This document shows, piece after piece, positions 1-7,219 of a stretch of 64,000 bases of DNA; the first letter of the stretch is position 1; every line of letters begins with the position of its first letter. This DNA is from JAEUNX01 sp034004685 (GTDB taxonomy: Bacteria > Pseudomonadota > Gammaproteobacteria > Burkholderiales > Rhodocyclaceae): the NCBI GenBank assembly GCA_034004685.1, contig JAVEWG010000003.1, positions 1 through 64,000 of the forward strand, in the 5' to 3' direction. A program made the translations under genes and the position numbers. The notes beneath the pieces were generated by a model. It saw only the letters and a list, made by a program, of their open reading frames with translations. It did no database searches and was not told the DNA's origin.

Positions 1-461
1 GCCCCTTGCGGCACGACCAGCCCGAATTCCCGGCAGAAGCCGCGCAGGGTGTTGATCCGAGAGGTGCGCGTGCCCATCCAGCGCGAGCGGATGCGGTGCA
101 AGCCCTGGAGGGCCTGCTGTTCGACGGATTTCACCCGCACCGGCACGATGTCGGCGCAACGGGCCGCTTCGAGCAGGGCGCAGGCATCGGCGGCATCGGT
201 CTTGTTGCGTTTCACGTAGGCCCGGATATAGGCGGCAGGCAGTAGCTTGACCTCAATGCCCAGCCCGTTGAGCCCGCGGCCCCAGTGGTGGGCAGAACCG
301 CAGGCTTCCATGACAACCAGCCCGACATCCCGGTTGTGGAACCAGCGTTCGAACTGGCTGCGGGTCAGGCGTTGCTGCTCGATGACTTTCCATTTGTCAT
401 CGGCAACGGCAATCTGGAATACACTCTTGGCCAGATCAACTGCAACGGTAGTAGCATGCAT
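1..461 (-). CDS. IS110-family transposase, N-terminal part (runs off the window)
   Basis: The minus-strand reading frame starts at the ATG at 461, with a GGAG ribosome site just upstream, and stays open to the left edge, so about 153 N-terminal residues are visible. The start, MHATTVAVDLAKSVFQIAV, is the first acidic motif of the IS110/IS1111 DEDD (RuvC-like) catalytic domain. The segment with KTDAADACALLEAAR matches the next conserved block. These enzymes move insertion sequences by a Holliday-junction-like, site-specific reaction. The C-terminal serine-containing domain would lie outside the window, so whether the gene is intact cannot be judged. It lies directly upstream of a decayed DUF3501 gene, which suggests that its insertion helped break that locus. 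Confidence 0.9.
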   Translation of the reverse strand, partial: MHATTVAVDLAKSVFQIAVADDKWKVIEQQRLTRSQFERWFHNRDVGLVVMEACGSAHHWGRGLNGLGIEVKLLPAAYIRAYVKRNKTDAADACALLEAARCADIVPVRVKSVEQQALQGLHRIRSRWMGTRTSRINTLRGFCREFGLVVPQG

Positions 462-598
462 TTCGGACTCCTTTCGTCGAAGACCGATCCCCATCCCCAT
501 GAGCACCGGCATCGCCTATTGGGCGATGAAAAGACGGGGGAGTCCATCCCATCACTCAAGGCCTACGGCCTGTGACTTAACTGGCGCGCTGCTCGCCC
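1..598. mobile_element. Right-hand part of an IS110-type insertion sequence (outer boundary uncertain)
   Basis: The transposase gene and the roughly 137 bases between its start and the remnant of the next gene are best read as one end of an IS110-type element. No clear terminal inverted repeat or target duplication is visible, which is normal for IS110. A short hairpin (AGGCC-TAC-GGCCT, 559-571) lies in the non-coding end. The boundary at 598 is placed only because the homologous DUF3501 reading frame begins at 599. Confidence 0.5.
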
Positions 599-1197
599 AT
601 GAGTCCGATTCCCCGTGAAGCCTTATGGCCCTGGAAGCCTACGCTCGGGGGCAGGATTCGTTACGGGCTCGGGTGCTGGCCCACAAAAAGCAGCGAACAG
701 TCACCCAGGGGGATCATGGGACCCTCTTTCGAAGATGAACTGACGATTCGTTAGCAGATCCAGGAAATGCTCCGGATCGAGCGGATCTTCGAGGAGGCCG
801 GCATTCAGGACGAGTTGGCGGCCTACAATCCATTGATTCCCGACGGCTGCAACTGGAAAGCCACCTTGCTGATCGAGTTTCCGGATGTGGAGCCGCAGCG
901 GGTCTGGCTCGGGCGGCTGATCGGGGTGGACGACCAGGGTGGAGGACCGGGTTTGGGTGCAGGTCGGAAACCTTGAACCGGTGTGGGCGATTGCGGATGA
1001 AGACCTGGCGCGGGAGAATGGCGAAAAAACGTCGGCAGTCCATTTCGTGCGCTTTGAGCTCAGCCCGGCCGTGGTGGCTGAAGTCAAGCGGGGGGCGCAC
1101 TGTGGCCCTGGGCGTGGATCACCCTGAATATCGAGCGTGCCTGGACCCCATTCCGGAGGGGGTGAAGCATAGCCTGAGCGAGGATTTGAAGCTTTGA
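599..1197 (+). pseudogene. Broken DUF3501 family gene
   Basis: Reading across frames recovers an almost complete DUF3501 protein. The recognisable blocks are MSPIPREAL, MALEAYARG with RARVLAHKKQR, LFEDELTIR, QIQEMLRIERIFEEAGIQ, AYNPLIPDG, EDRVWVQVG, WAIADEDLARENGEKTSAVH and LALGVDHPEY. The frame is lost at about 622 (one base missing), at 725-730 (extra T), at about 925-945 (an imperfect repeat) and in the G-run at 1090-1097. There is also an in-frame TAG at 752-754 where the family has Tyr. In related bacteria DUF3501 genes usually follow rubrerythrin and an Fe-S (CCG-domain) protein, and neither is seen here. The biochemical role of the family is unknown. Because the neighbouring genes are intact, real decay is more likely than sequencing error. 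Confidence 0.85.
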
Positions 1198-1700
1198 AAC
1201 CTTCTTGCAAGCAATGGATGCGCGGGGGCCTGATGGCCCTCGCGTGTTTTTGGAATCTCCAGGCGGCCCAGGCCCAGATCTTGGGCGATGGCAGAACCGA
1301 ACCCTGGGTGGAGGCCGAGACCCCCCTGCCCAGCTTTCCTCTGGAGCGGGACTTGATCCCGTTCTATGTAAGCGCCACCACGCCCAACACCTTCCTGGTG
1401 GATGGTCGTACCCTCGGTATCGGGGAGGACGGGGTGGTGAGATACGTCCTGCTGATCCGGACGCCCGGTGGGGCGGAAAATGTGTCCTTCGAAGGGGTCC
1501 GCTGTGAAACCCTGGAGCGTCGCATCTATGCCATTGGTCGCCAGGGTGCTTGGGTTTCGGCACGCAATTCCGCCTGGGTTCCCATCGTTTTCAATAGTTA
1601 TAACCGCCACCAGGCGGCCCTGGCCCAGGAATATCTGTGCGACGGCCCCATGCCGGTCAAGGATGTGGCCGAGGCCAGGCGGCGCCTCGGGCTGCGTTGA
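1194..1700 (+). CDS. CNP1-like family exported protein
   Basis: This is a 168-residue protein with a signal peptide (basic start, hydrophobic core LMALACFWNLQ, AQA cleavage site near residue 27), so it should be exported to the periplasm or envelope. The mature part, with PSFPLERDLIPFYVSATTPNTFLVDG and VRYVLLIRTPGGAENVSFEG, matches the CNP1-like family of beta- and gammaproteobacteria, whose function is not known. The chosen TTG start overlaps the DUF3501 stop as TTGA and has a GAGG ribosome site upstream. An in-frame ATG at 1218 would also leave a workable signal peptide. Decay of the upstream gene may have reduced expression if translation was once coupled. Confidence 0.75.
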   Translation: MKPSCKQWMRGGLMALACFWNLQAAQAQILGDGRTEPWVEAETPLPSFPLERDLIPFYVSATTPNTFLVDGRTLGIGEDGVVRYVLLIRTPGGAENVSFEGVRCETLERRIYAIGRQGAWVSARNSAWVPIVFNSYNRHQAALAQEYLCDGPMPVKDVAEARRRLGLR

Positions 1701-1744
1701 GCCTGTCCTGGTGTTTGGATTGAAACTGATAGAAAGACTGCATC

Positions 1745-2362
1745 ATGGATCGACTGATCATCGAGTTCGACAAGGCCTTGCGGACTGTCTTCGGGCCGGC
1801 CCAGACCTCCCGGCCGCGTCCCGGGGCCGAGCTGTCGGAGCCGGCGCTGTCCGAGGAGGAGCGCGCCCATGCAGCGGCGCTGATGCGGGTGAATCACTGC
1901 GGCGAGATTTGCGCCCAGGCGCTCTATCAGGGGCAGAGCATCGCCTCGCGGGACGACGCCATCCGCAGCGCCCTGGCTGGTGCAGCGGATGAAGAAACCG
2001 AGCACCTGTCCTGGACGGAGGATCGAATCGCCGAACTTGGGGGGCGCAAAAGCTTCCTGAACCCCCTGTGGTATGCGGGCTCCCTGACCATCGGCCTGGC
2101 GGCCGGGGCGCTTGGGGATCGCTGGAACCTGGGTTTTCTGGCGGAAACCGAAAGACAGGTGGAGGCCCATCTCAATAGCCACCTGGATCGCCTGCCGGAG
2201 GCCGATCAACGCTCCCGGGCCATCGTGGATCAGATGAAGGCTGACGAGGTGGCCCACGCGGACACCGCGGTGGCCCTCGGCGCCCACGAGCTTCCCCTCT
2301 TCGCCAGGAAAGCCATGGGTTTGATGTCCAAGGTCATGACGACCCTGGCGTATCGGATCTGA
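1745..2362 (+). CDS. coq7: Coq7, di-iron demethoxyubiquinone hydroxylase
   Basis: The 205-residue product hydroxylates the last open position of the demethoxyubiquinone ring with molecular oxygen, late in ubiquinone synthesis at the inner membrane. The carboxylate-bridged di-iron ligands are visible in two repeated halves: Glu54 in NHCGEICAQ and E84xxH87 in the first, then a Glu in ETERQVEAH and a DEVAH motif in the second. Length and motifs match the bacterial Coq7 family, which replaces UbiF in many betaproteobacteria. The gene stands 44 bases after the CNP1-like gene and is convergent with the OsmC gene. UbiH, another ring hydroxylase of the same pathway, is encoded near 51 kb. Confidence 0.93.
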   Translation: MDRLIIEFDKALRTVFGPAQTSRPRPGAELSEPALSEEERAHAAALMRVNHCGEICAQALYQGQSIASRDDAIRSALAGAADEETEHLSWTEDRIAELGGRKSFLNPLWYAGSLTIGLAAGALGDRWNLGFLAETERQVEAHLNSHLDRLPEADQRSRAIVDQMKADEVAHADTAVALGAHELPLFARKAMGLMSKVMTTLAYRI

Positions 2363-2387
2363 GGGCTTTCCCTGGCGCGGGGCGGCT

Positions 2388-2810
2388 TCAGCCCTCTATC
2401 TCCACTATTTCGACTTCATGGGTGATCTCGGCGGACTTGCCCAGCATGATGGTCGCCGAGCAGTACTTTTCGGCCGAAAGCTTGACGGCCCGTTCCACCG
2501 CGTCCCGTTTGAGTTGGCGGCCTGTAACGGTGAATATCATCCTGATGCGAGTGAACACTTTTGGGTCGGTGTTTGCCCGGTCGGCCTCCAGCTTCACTTG
2601 GCAGTCGCGGACGTCATGGCGGCCGCGCTTGAGGATCAAGACCACGTCAAAGGCCGAGCATCCGCCCGCGCCGGCCAAAAGCATTTCCATGGGGCGCGGT
2701 GCCAGGTTGCGCCCACCCGCATCCGGAGCGCCATCCATGGTGACCACATGCCCTGATCCGGTCTCCGCCAGGAAGGTCATGCCGTCGATCCACTTCACCG
2801 TGCAGTCCAT
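2388..2810 (-). CDS. OsmC/Ohr family peroxide-reducing protein
   Basis: This 140-residue protein has the OsmC fold signature. The two redox cysteines are Cys51 in AGGCSAFDV and Cys117 in KYCSAT, and an Arg lies in the N-terminal half. Members reduce organic hydroperoxides with lipoyl or thiol donors in the cytoplasm. The short length and the PRPMEMLLAGAGGC block fit the general OsmC branch (YhfA-like) better than Ohr, so a role in organic peroxide resistance is inferred, not shown. The start at 2810 is preceded by GGGAG at good spacing. It converges with coq7 and is read away from the rplM region. Confidence 0.85.
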   Translation of the reverse strand: MDCTVKWIDGMTFLAETGSGHVVTMDGAPDAGGRNLAPRPMEMLLAGAGGCSAFDVVLILKRGRHDVRDCQVKLEADRANTDPKVFTRIRMIFTVTGRQLKRDAVERAVKLSAEKYCSATIMLGKSAEITHEVEIVEIEG

Positions 2811-3107
2811 CGTTTGTTCTCCCTAGCAAGTAAGTATTGGTCTGGCGCCAAGCGTAACTGGCAGGCTTCCAGCAGGTTCAGGATTCTAGCTTCACCGGGC
2901 TTAAAACAGGACCTTGGCCGAGATTTGGTGGCTATTTGAATGTTGCGCAGCACAATTCTGGATGCAAATTCGATTGCCGTGGAATGTTGTAATGGTGAGC
3001 CATGGCGGTCCAGTAGAGCCGCACCTGCCTTTTCGCTAGCGTTTTAGAAATATAAATTCGGTTTATTTTAAAATAGAAACATTTGTGCGGCGATGCACAA
3101 ATTGTTC
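2811..3107. other. Intergenic region without a gene; A+T-rich upstream element
   Basis: No reading frame with coding character is seen here. The stretch holds the untranslated leader and presumably the promoter of the OsmC gene, which is read leftward. Around 3048-3083 there is a run much richer in A and T than the rest of the window (for example TTTATTTTAAAATAG), which could act as an UP element for the promoter at 3108-3136. Confidence 0.5.
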
Positions 3108-3136
3108 TTGAGTCGATGAGGCGGCGTGCGCATAAT
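3108..3136 (+). promoter_or_regulatory. Sigma-70 promoter of the candidate small RNA
   Basis: TTGAGT (3108-3113) and CATAAT (3131-3136) are separated by exactly 17 bases, close to the sigma-70 consensus. An A+T-rich stretch lies upstream. The predicted transcript starts near 3143 and would end at the terminator at 3213-3240. Confidence 0.65.
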
Positions 3137-3142
3137 CCATCT

Positions 3143-3240
3143 CAGTCGGATCGCGCTTGATGTGTTGATCCTCCCAGTGTCTCCTCCACCCTCCTCCTTT
3201 GGTGTGGATTTAACGCAGCCCGATGGGCTGCGTTTTTTTT
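3143..3240 (+). ncRNA. Candidate small RNA with repeated anti-Shine-Dalgarno (C/U-rich) motifs
   Basis: A transcript of about 98 nt is bounded by a good sigma-70 promoter and a strong intrinsic terminator, and it contains no convincing reading frame. The 5' part can fold into a hairpin (GGATC at 3148-3152 with GATCC at 3167-3171, extended by GCGC/GTGT pairs). A single-stranded C/U-rich segment follows at about 3170-3200, with CCTCCC, CTCCTCC and CCCTCCTCC, each complementary to AGGAGG-type ribosome sites. The 3' end is the terminator hairpin. From memory, a betaproteobacterial small RNA family that is toxic when cloned and contains anti-Shine-Dalgarno sequence has been described, and this may belong to it; that is not verified here. 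The alternative is an attenuated leader of rplM, but rplM has its own promoter downstream. Confidence 0.6.
3213..3240 (+). terminator. Intrinsic terminator of the candidate small RNA
   Basis: A nine-base-pair stem (ACGCAGCCC at 3213-3221 with GGGCTGCGT at 3225-3233) closes a three-base loop and runs directly into eight Ts. It lies before the rplM promoter, so it ends a separate upstream transcript. Confidence 0.85.
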
Positions 3241-3278
3241 GCCTGGATCGTTGGCTTGGCTCACCCCTGCTCTTTGAT

Positions 3279-3308
3279 TTGACAGAGCCTTTCTCGGGTG
3301 TGTATGAT
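3279..3308 (+). promoter_or_regulatory. Sigma-70 promoter of rplM-rpsI
   Basis: A perfect TTGACA (3279-3284) and TATGAT (3303-3308) are 18 bases apart. The predicted start near 3315 leaves a leader of about 55 nt before rplM, where L13 autoregulation could act by analogy with other bacteria. Confidence 0.8.
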
Positions 3309-3370
3309 CCACGGCTTTCTGCTGAATGGCCGTCTAATGCCTCGGCCGACCCACAGTTCGAGGAATGCTA

Positions 3371-3799
3371 ATGAAAACGTTTTCTGCCAAGTCGCATGAA
3401 GTTCAGCGCGATTGGTTCGTCGTAGACGGCTCAGACAAAGTGCTTGGCCGACTTGCCGCTGAAGTGGCCCGCCGTCTGCGGGGTAAACACAAGGCGATCT
3501 ACACGCCCCACGTGGATACCGGTGACTACATCGTGGTCGTCAATGTGGAAAAGCTCCGCGTGACCGGCAACAAGGCGCAGGACAAGAAATATTTCCGGCA
3601 CACTGGTTACCCCGGCGGTATCTACGAAACCAATTTCCAGAAGCTGCAACAGCGCTTCCCCGCCCGGGTTCTGGAAAAGGCCGTGAAGGGCATGTTGCCC
3701 AAGGGGCCCTTGGGCTACGCGATGCTGAAGAAGCTGAAGTGTTACGCCGGTAGCGAGCATCCCCATGCCGCCCAGCAGCCCAAAGTTCTCGAGATCTAA
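3371..3799 (+). CDS. rplM: 50S ribosomal protein L13
   Basis: The 142-residue product is L13 of the large ribosomal subunit, an early assembly protein that binds 23S rRNA. The start MKTFSAKSHEVQRDW and the blocks GRLAAEVARRLRGKHK, YTPHVDTGDYI, GNKAQDKKYFRHTGYPGGI, VKGMLPKGPLG and HAAQQPKVLEI are diagnostic, and the length equals that of E. coli L13. The ATG at 3371 is chosen over the in-frame ATG at 3365 because of GAGGA at 3360-3364 and because it gives the standard N terminus. It has a strong promoter of its own and is followed by rpsI after 12 bases. Confidence 0.98.
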   Translation: MKTFSAKSHEVQRDWFVVDGSDKVLGRLAAEVARRLRGKHKAIYTPHVDTGDYIVVVNVEKLRVTGNKAQDKKYFRHTGYPGGIYETNFQKLQQRFPARVLEKAVKGMLPKGPLGYAMLKKLKCYAGSEHPHAAQQPKVLEI

Positions 3800-3811
3800 C
3801 AGGAGCCCAGC

Positions 3812-4204
3812 ATGGCTGTTTCTTATAACTACGGTACGGGTCGCCGCAAGACGGCGGTGGCTCGGGTTTTCCTCAAGACGGGTTCCGGCCAGATTGTCGT
3901 GAACGGCAAGCCCGTGGATGAGTTCTTCTCCCGCGAAACCGGGCGGATGATCGTGCGTCAGCCCCTGGTCCTCACCGAGAACCAAAGCCGATTTGACATC
4001 CTGGTGAACGTGACCGGTGGTGGCGAATCCGGGCAGGCTGGTGCCGTGCGTCATGGCATCACCCGCGCACTGATCGACTTCGATGCCGAACTCAAGCCGG
4101 TTCTGCGCAAGGCTGGTTTCGTGACGCGCGATGCGCGAGAAGTGGAACGGAAGAAGGTCGGTTTCCGCAAGGCTCGTCGCCGCAAGCAGTTCTCCAAGCG
4201 CTAA
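3812..4204 (+). CDS. rpsI: 30S ribosomal protein S9
   Basis: The 130-residue product is S9 of the small subunit, whose C-terminal tail reaches the ribosomal P site. The family features are visible: YGTGRRKTAVARVFLK near the start, GGGESGQAGAVRHGI in the middle, and the basic tail KARRRKQFSKR ending in the invariant SKR. AGGAG precedes the ATG. It forms the usual two-gene operon with rplM and is followed by an intrinsic terminator. Confidence 0.98.
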   Translation: MAVSYNYGTGRRKTAVARVFLKTGSGQIVVNGKPVDEFFSRETGRMIVRQPLVLTENQSRFDILVNVTGGGESGQAGAVRHGITRALIDFDAELKPVLRKAGFVTRDAREVERKKVGFRKARRRKQFSKR

Positions 4205-4226
4205 TTTCCGCGCTCAGAGTCGTTCG

Positions 4227-4254
4227 AAGCCGCCTTTGGGCGGCTTTGTGTTTT
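4227..4254 (+). terminator. Intrinsic terminator after rpsI
   Basis: The stem AAGCCGCC/GGCGGCTT closes a short T-rich loop and is followed by TTTGTGTTTTG. It ends the rplM-rpsI transcript ahead of argC. Confidence 0.75.
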
Positions 4255-4320
4255 GTGCGGTTTCGGAACAGTGGCAGGCGGGAGATAATGCATCAAAGGC
4301 CATTCAGGAGTAGATGAGGG

Positions 4321-5349
4321 ATGATCAAGGTCGGTGTCGTAGGCGGGACGGGGTACACGGGGGTGGAGTTGTTGCGACTCCTGGCTCAGCATCCCCAGGT
4401 CGAATTGGTGGCGATCACTTCCAGGGGCGACGCCGGGCAGCGGGTTGATGAGATGTTCCCGAGCCTGCGCCGGCGGGTGGATCTGCGTTTTGTCACGCCT
4501 CAGGATGCCGATCTGGCCAAGTGTGATGTGGTCTTCTTCGCCACCCCGAACGGCATTGCCATGCAGCAGGCGCGAGAACTGGTGGCCGCAGGGGTGCGGG
4601 TGATCGACCTGGCCGCCGATTTCCGCATCACCGATGTGGCCGAATGGGAAAAATGGTATGGGATGACCCATGCCAGTCCCGAGTTGGTGGCGGAGGCCGT
4701 GTATGGACTGCCCGAGGTCAATCGGGAAAAAGTCCGGACAGCGCGACTGGTGGCCAATCCCGGCTGCTATCCCACAGCGGTTCAGCTTGGCTTTCTGCCC
4801 TTGATCGAAGCTGGCGTGGTGGATCCGTCCTATCTGGTGGCAGATGCCAAATCCGGGGTGTCCGGTGCCGGGCGCAAGGCCGAGGTGCATGCCCTGTTCA
4901 GTGAAGCGGCAGATACCTTCAAGGCCTATGGGGTTCCAGGTCATCGCCATCTGCCGGAAATCCGGCAGGGTTTGAGCCGCGTGGCGGGCGCACAGGTGGG
5001 CTTGACCTTCGTTCCCCACCTGACGCCGCTCATCCGGGGTATCCATGCCACCCTCTATGGCCGGCTGACCAAGGACGTGGACCTTCAGGCGCTCTTCGAG
5101 CAACGCTACATGGGTGAAGCCTTTGTGGATGTCCTGCCCGCCGGCAGCCATCCCGAGACCCGTTCGGTGCGGGCCTCCAACATGTGCCGGATCGCGGTGC
5201 ATCGGCCTCAGGGGGGTGATACGGTAGTGGTATTGTCAGTCATCGACAATTTGGTCAAGGGCGCCGCTGGTCAGGCGGTTCAGAACATGAATATCATGTT
5301 CGGCCTGCAGGAATCCCAGGGGATCGACCAAATTCCGGTGATGCCCTGA
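4321..5349 (+). CDS. argC: N-acetyl-gamma-glutamyl-phosphate reductase
   Basis: This 342-residue enzyme carries out the third step of arginine synthesis, the NADPH-dependent reduction of N-acetylglutamyl phosphate to the semialdehyde in the cytoplasm. The N-terminal nucleotide-binding motif GVVGGTGYTGVELLRLL and the catalytic-cysteine segment NPGCYPTAVQLG identify it. GVSGAGRKAEVHALFSE and PHLTPLIRGIHAT are further conserved blocks. Start ATG 4321 has GAGG upstream. It sits between rpsI and erpA, an order common in betaproteobacteria. ArgA, the first enzyme of the pathway, is encoded near 28 kb. Confidence 0.96.
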   Translation: MIKVGVVGGTGYTGVELLRLLAQHPQVELVAITSRGDAGQRVDEMFPSLRRRVDLRFVTPQDADLAKCDVVFFATPNGIAMQQARELVAAGVRVIDLAADFRITDVAEWEKWYGMTHASPELVAEAVYGLPEVNREKVRTARLVANPGCYPTAVQLGFLPLIEAGVVDPSYLVADAKSGVSGAGRKAEVHALFSEAADTFKAYGVPGHRHLPEIRQGLSRVAGAQVGLTFVPHLTPLIRGIHATLYGRLTKDVDLQALFEQRYMGEAFVDVLPAGSHPETRSVRASNMCRIAVHRPQGGDTVVVLSVIDNLVKGAAGQAVQNMNIMFGLQESQGIDQIPVMP

Positions 5350-5435
5350 TTGAACTCTGGCTCAATAGCCCCATCTACTAGGCTGTGGGCCGAACACACT
5401 TCGCCTTGCCAGGCGTGACGGTAACAGGAGGAAAA

Positions 5436-5786
5436 ATGGAAACCACTCTCGCAACTCCCGACATTCTCGTTTTTACGGATAGTGCAGCCTCCAAGGTGAA
5501 GGAACTGATCCTGGAAGAGGGCAATCCTGATCTGAAACTGCGTGTTTTTGTGACCGGTGGAGGTTGTTCCGGTTTTCAGTACGGCTTCACTTTCGACGAG
5601 ATCTCCAACGAAGACGACACCGCCGTGGAAAAGAACGGCGTGACGCTGCTGATCGATCCCATGAGTTACCAATATCTGGTGGGCGCGGAAATCGATTACT
5701 CGGAAGGGCTGGAGGGCTCCCAGTTCGTCATCCGTAATCCGAACGCCAACAGTACCTGCGGCTGCGGGTCGTCCTTCTCGGTCTAA
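5436..5786 (+). CDS. erpA: ErpA, A-type iron-sulfur carrier protein
   Basis: This 116-residue A-type carrier receives Fe-S clusters from the assembly scaffold and passes them to apo-enzymes. The three cysteine ligands are present: Cys44 in GGGCSGFQYGF, and Cys108 and Cys110 in STCGCGSSFSV at the C terminus. The start at 5436 is chosen because AGGAGG precedes it and the resulting length agrees with the family (E. coli ErpA has 114 residues). The gene follows argC after 86 bases and ends at a bidirectional terminator shared with fba. Confidence 0.95.
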   Translation: METTLATPDILVFTDSAASKVKELILEEGNPDLKLRVFVTGGGCSGFQYGFTFDEISNEDDTAVEKNGVTLLIDPMSYQYLVGAEIDYSEGLEGSQFVIRNPNANSTCGCGSSFSV

Positions 5787-5823
5787 GCGTTTTTCGCCGA
5801 TCTCCGGATTGGCATCAGGAAAG

Positions 5824-5854
5824 CGAAAAGCCCCCGACAATCGGGGGCTTTTCG
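5824..5854. terminator. Bidirectional terminator between erpA and fba
   Basis: The inverted repeat CGAAAAGCCCCCGA/TCGGGGGCTTTTCG gives a very stable GC stem flanked by A and T runs on both sides. It can stop transcription from erpA (plus) and from fba (minus), which converge here. Confidence 0.85.
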
Positions 5855-5896
5855 TTTGAGCGGAGGGGCGCTTTCAGCAGCGCCCGGAGGCTGGGG

Positions 5897-6961
5897 TCAG
5901 CGCACGATCTGATTGAGCTCCCCGCCCTTGTAGCGGGCCGCCATCTTGTCCAGGGCCACGGGTTTGATCTTGCTGGCCTGTCCGGCGCTGCCAAAGGCTT
6001 CGAAGCGGGCCTTGCAGACTTGCCTGGCGGCTTCCCGGGCGGGCTTGAGGTACTCCCGGGGGTCGAACTTGGAGGGGTTCTCCACGAAGAATTTGCGGAT
6101 TGCGCCGGTCATGGCCAGGCGGATGTCCGTATCGATGTTGATTTTGCGGACGCCGTACTGGATCCCTCGGACGATCTCCTCCACCGGCACCCCGTAGGTT
6201 TCCTTCATGTCGCCGCCGTTCTGGCGGATGATTTCCAGGAGTTCCTGGGGCACGCTGGAAGAGCCATGCATCACCAGGTGAGTGTTGGGCAGGCGGGTAT
6301 GGATCGCCTTGATCCGTTCGATCGCCAGAATGTCGCCGGTGGGTTTGCGGGTGAACTTGTAGGCGCCATGGCTGGTGCCGATGGCGATGGCCAGGGCGTC
6401 GCAGTTGGTTTGCTTGACGAAATCGGCGGCCTGGTCCGGATCGGTGAGCAGCATGGAGTGATCCAGGGTGCCTTCGGCACCGATGCCATCTTCCTCGCCG
6501 GCCTGGCCGGTTTCCAGGGAGCCCAGGCAGCCCAGTTCAGCTTCGACCGTGACGCCGATGGCGTGGGAGATGTCCACCACCTTGCGGGTTACTTCCACGT
6601 TGTATTCGTAGCTGGAAGGGGTCTTGCCGTCCTCCAGCAGGGAGCCATCCATCATCACCGACGAAAAACCGGAGCGAATCGCAGCCAGGCAGACCGCTGG
6701 GGATTGGCCGTGGTCCTGGTGCATGACCACCGGAATGTGGGGATAGGCTTCCACGGCAGCATCGATGAGATGACGGAGGAAGGCTTCCCCTGCGTACTTT
6801 CGAGCGCCAGCCGAGGCTTGCATGATTACCGGGCTGTCGGTCTCCGAGGCAGCCTCCATGATCGCCTGGACTTGTTCCAGGTTGTTGACGTTGAAGGCAG
6901 GCAAGCCATAGCCATGTTCGGCAGCGTGGTCCAAGAGCTGACGCATGGAAACGAGGGGCAT
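5897..6961 (-). CDS. fba: Class II fructose-1,6-bisphosphate aldolase
   Basis: This 354-residue zinc enzyme interconverts fructose-1,6-bisphosphate with DHAP and glyceraldehyde-3-phosphate. In the Calvin cycle it also condenses erythrose-4-phosphate with DHAP. The class II signature is clear: the VMHQDHGQS zinc-binding motif, VTVEAELGCLGSLE, and the later GTSHGAYKF, HGSSSVP and RKINIDTDIRLA blocks. Length and sequence fit the type B (CbbA-like) enzymes of proteobacteria. GGAGAG precedes the ATG. It shares its strand with pyk, pgk, gap, tkt and prk but is separated from them by an opposite-strand two-component pair. Confidence 0.95.
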   Translation of the reverse strand: MPLVSMRQLLDHAAEHGYGLPAFNVNNLEQVQAIMEAASETDSPVIMQASAGARKYAGEAFLRHLIDAAVEAYPHIPVVMHQDHGQSPAVCLAAIRSGFSSVMMDGSLLEDGKTPSSYEYNVEVTRKVVDISHAIGVTVEAELGCLGSLETGQAGEEDGIGAEGTLDHSMLLTDPDQAADFVKQTNCDALAIAIGTSHGAYKFTRKPTGDILAIERIKAIHTRLPNTHLVMHGSSSVPQELLEIIRQNGGDMKETYGVPVEEIVRGIQYGVRKINIDTDIRLAMTGAIRKFFVENPSKFDPREYLKPAREAARQVCKARFEAFGSAGQASKIKPVALDKMAARYKGGELNQIVR

Positions 6962-7219
6962 GGAATCTCTCCGTTTGCGCGGGCCGGTGGGTGGGCCGGC
7001 CGAGTATTAGGTTAAGGGCGAATTGTAGCTTGGGACGAGCCCGGCGGCGTGGCGGGCAGGCGTTGGGTGACAAGATGTCGGGAAAGTCAAAAAAGCCAAT
7101 ATAAAAATATTTGTTAAAATTCATGGTGCTTCCGCCAAATGAATGGCGCTGTTGTTAACATTTCACCCCTATCCTGGAAAGTACGATCGCCTTGGTTTGC
7201 CGGAGTGACCGTCAGTCCC

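Noticed and set aside
2363..2387. Terminator between coq7 and the OsmC gene
   Set aside because: GAGGGCT and AGCCCTC arms exist around this gap, but the loop is long, there is no T run, and one arm lies within the coding end.
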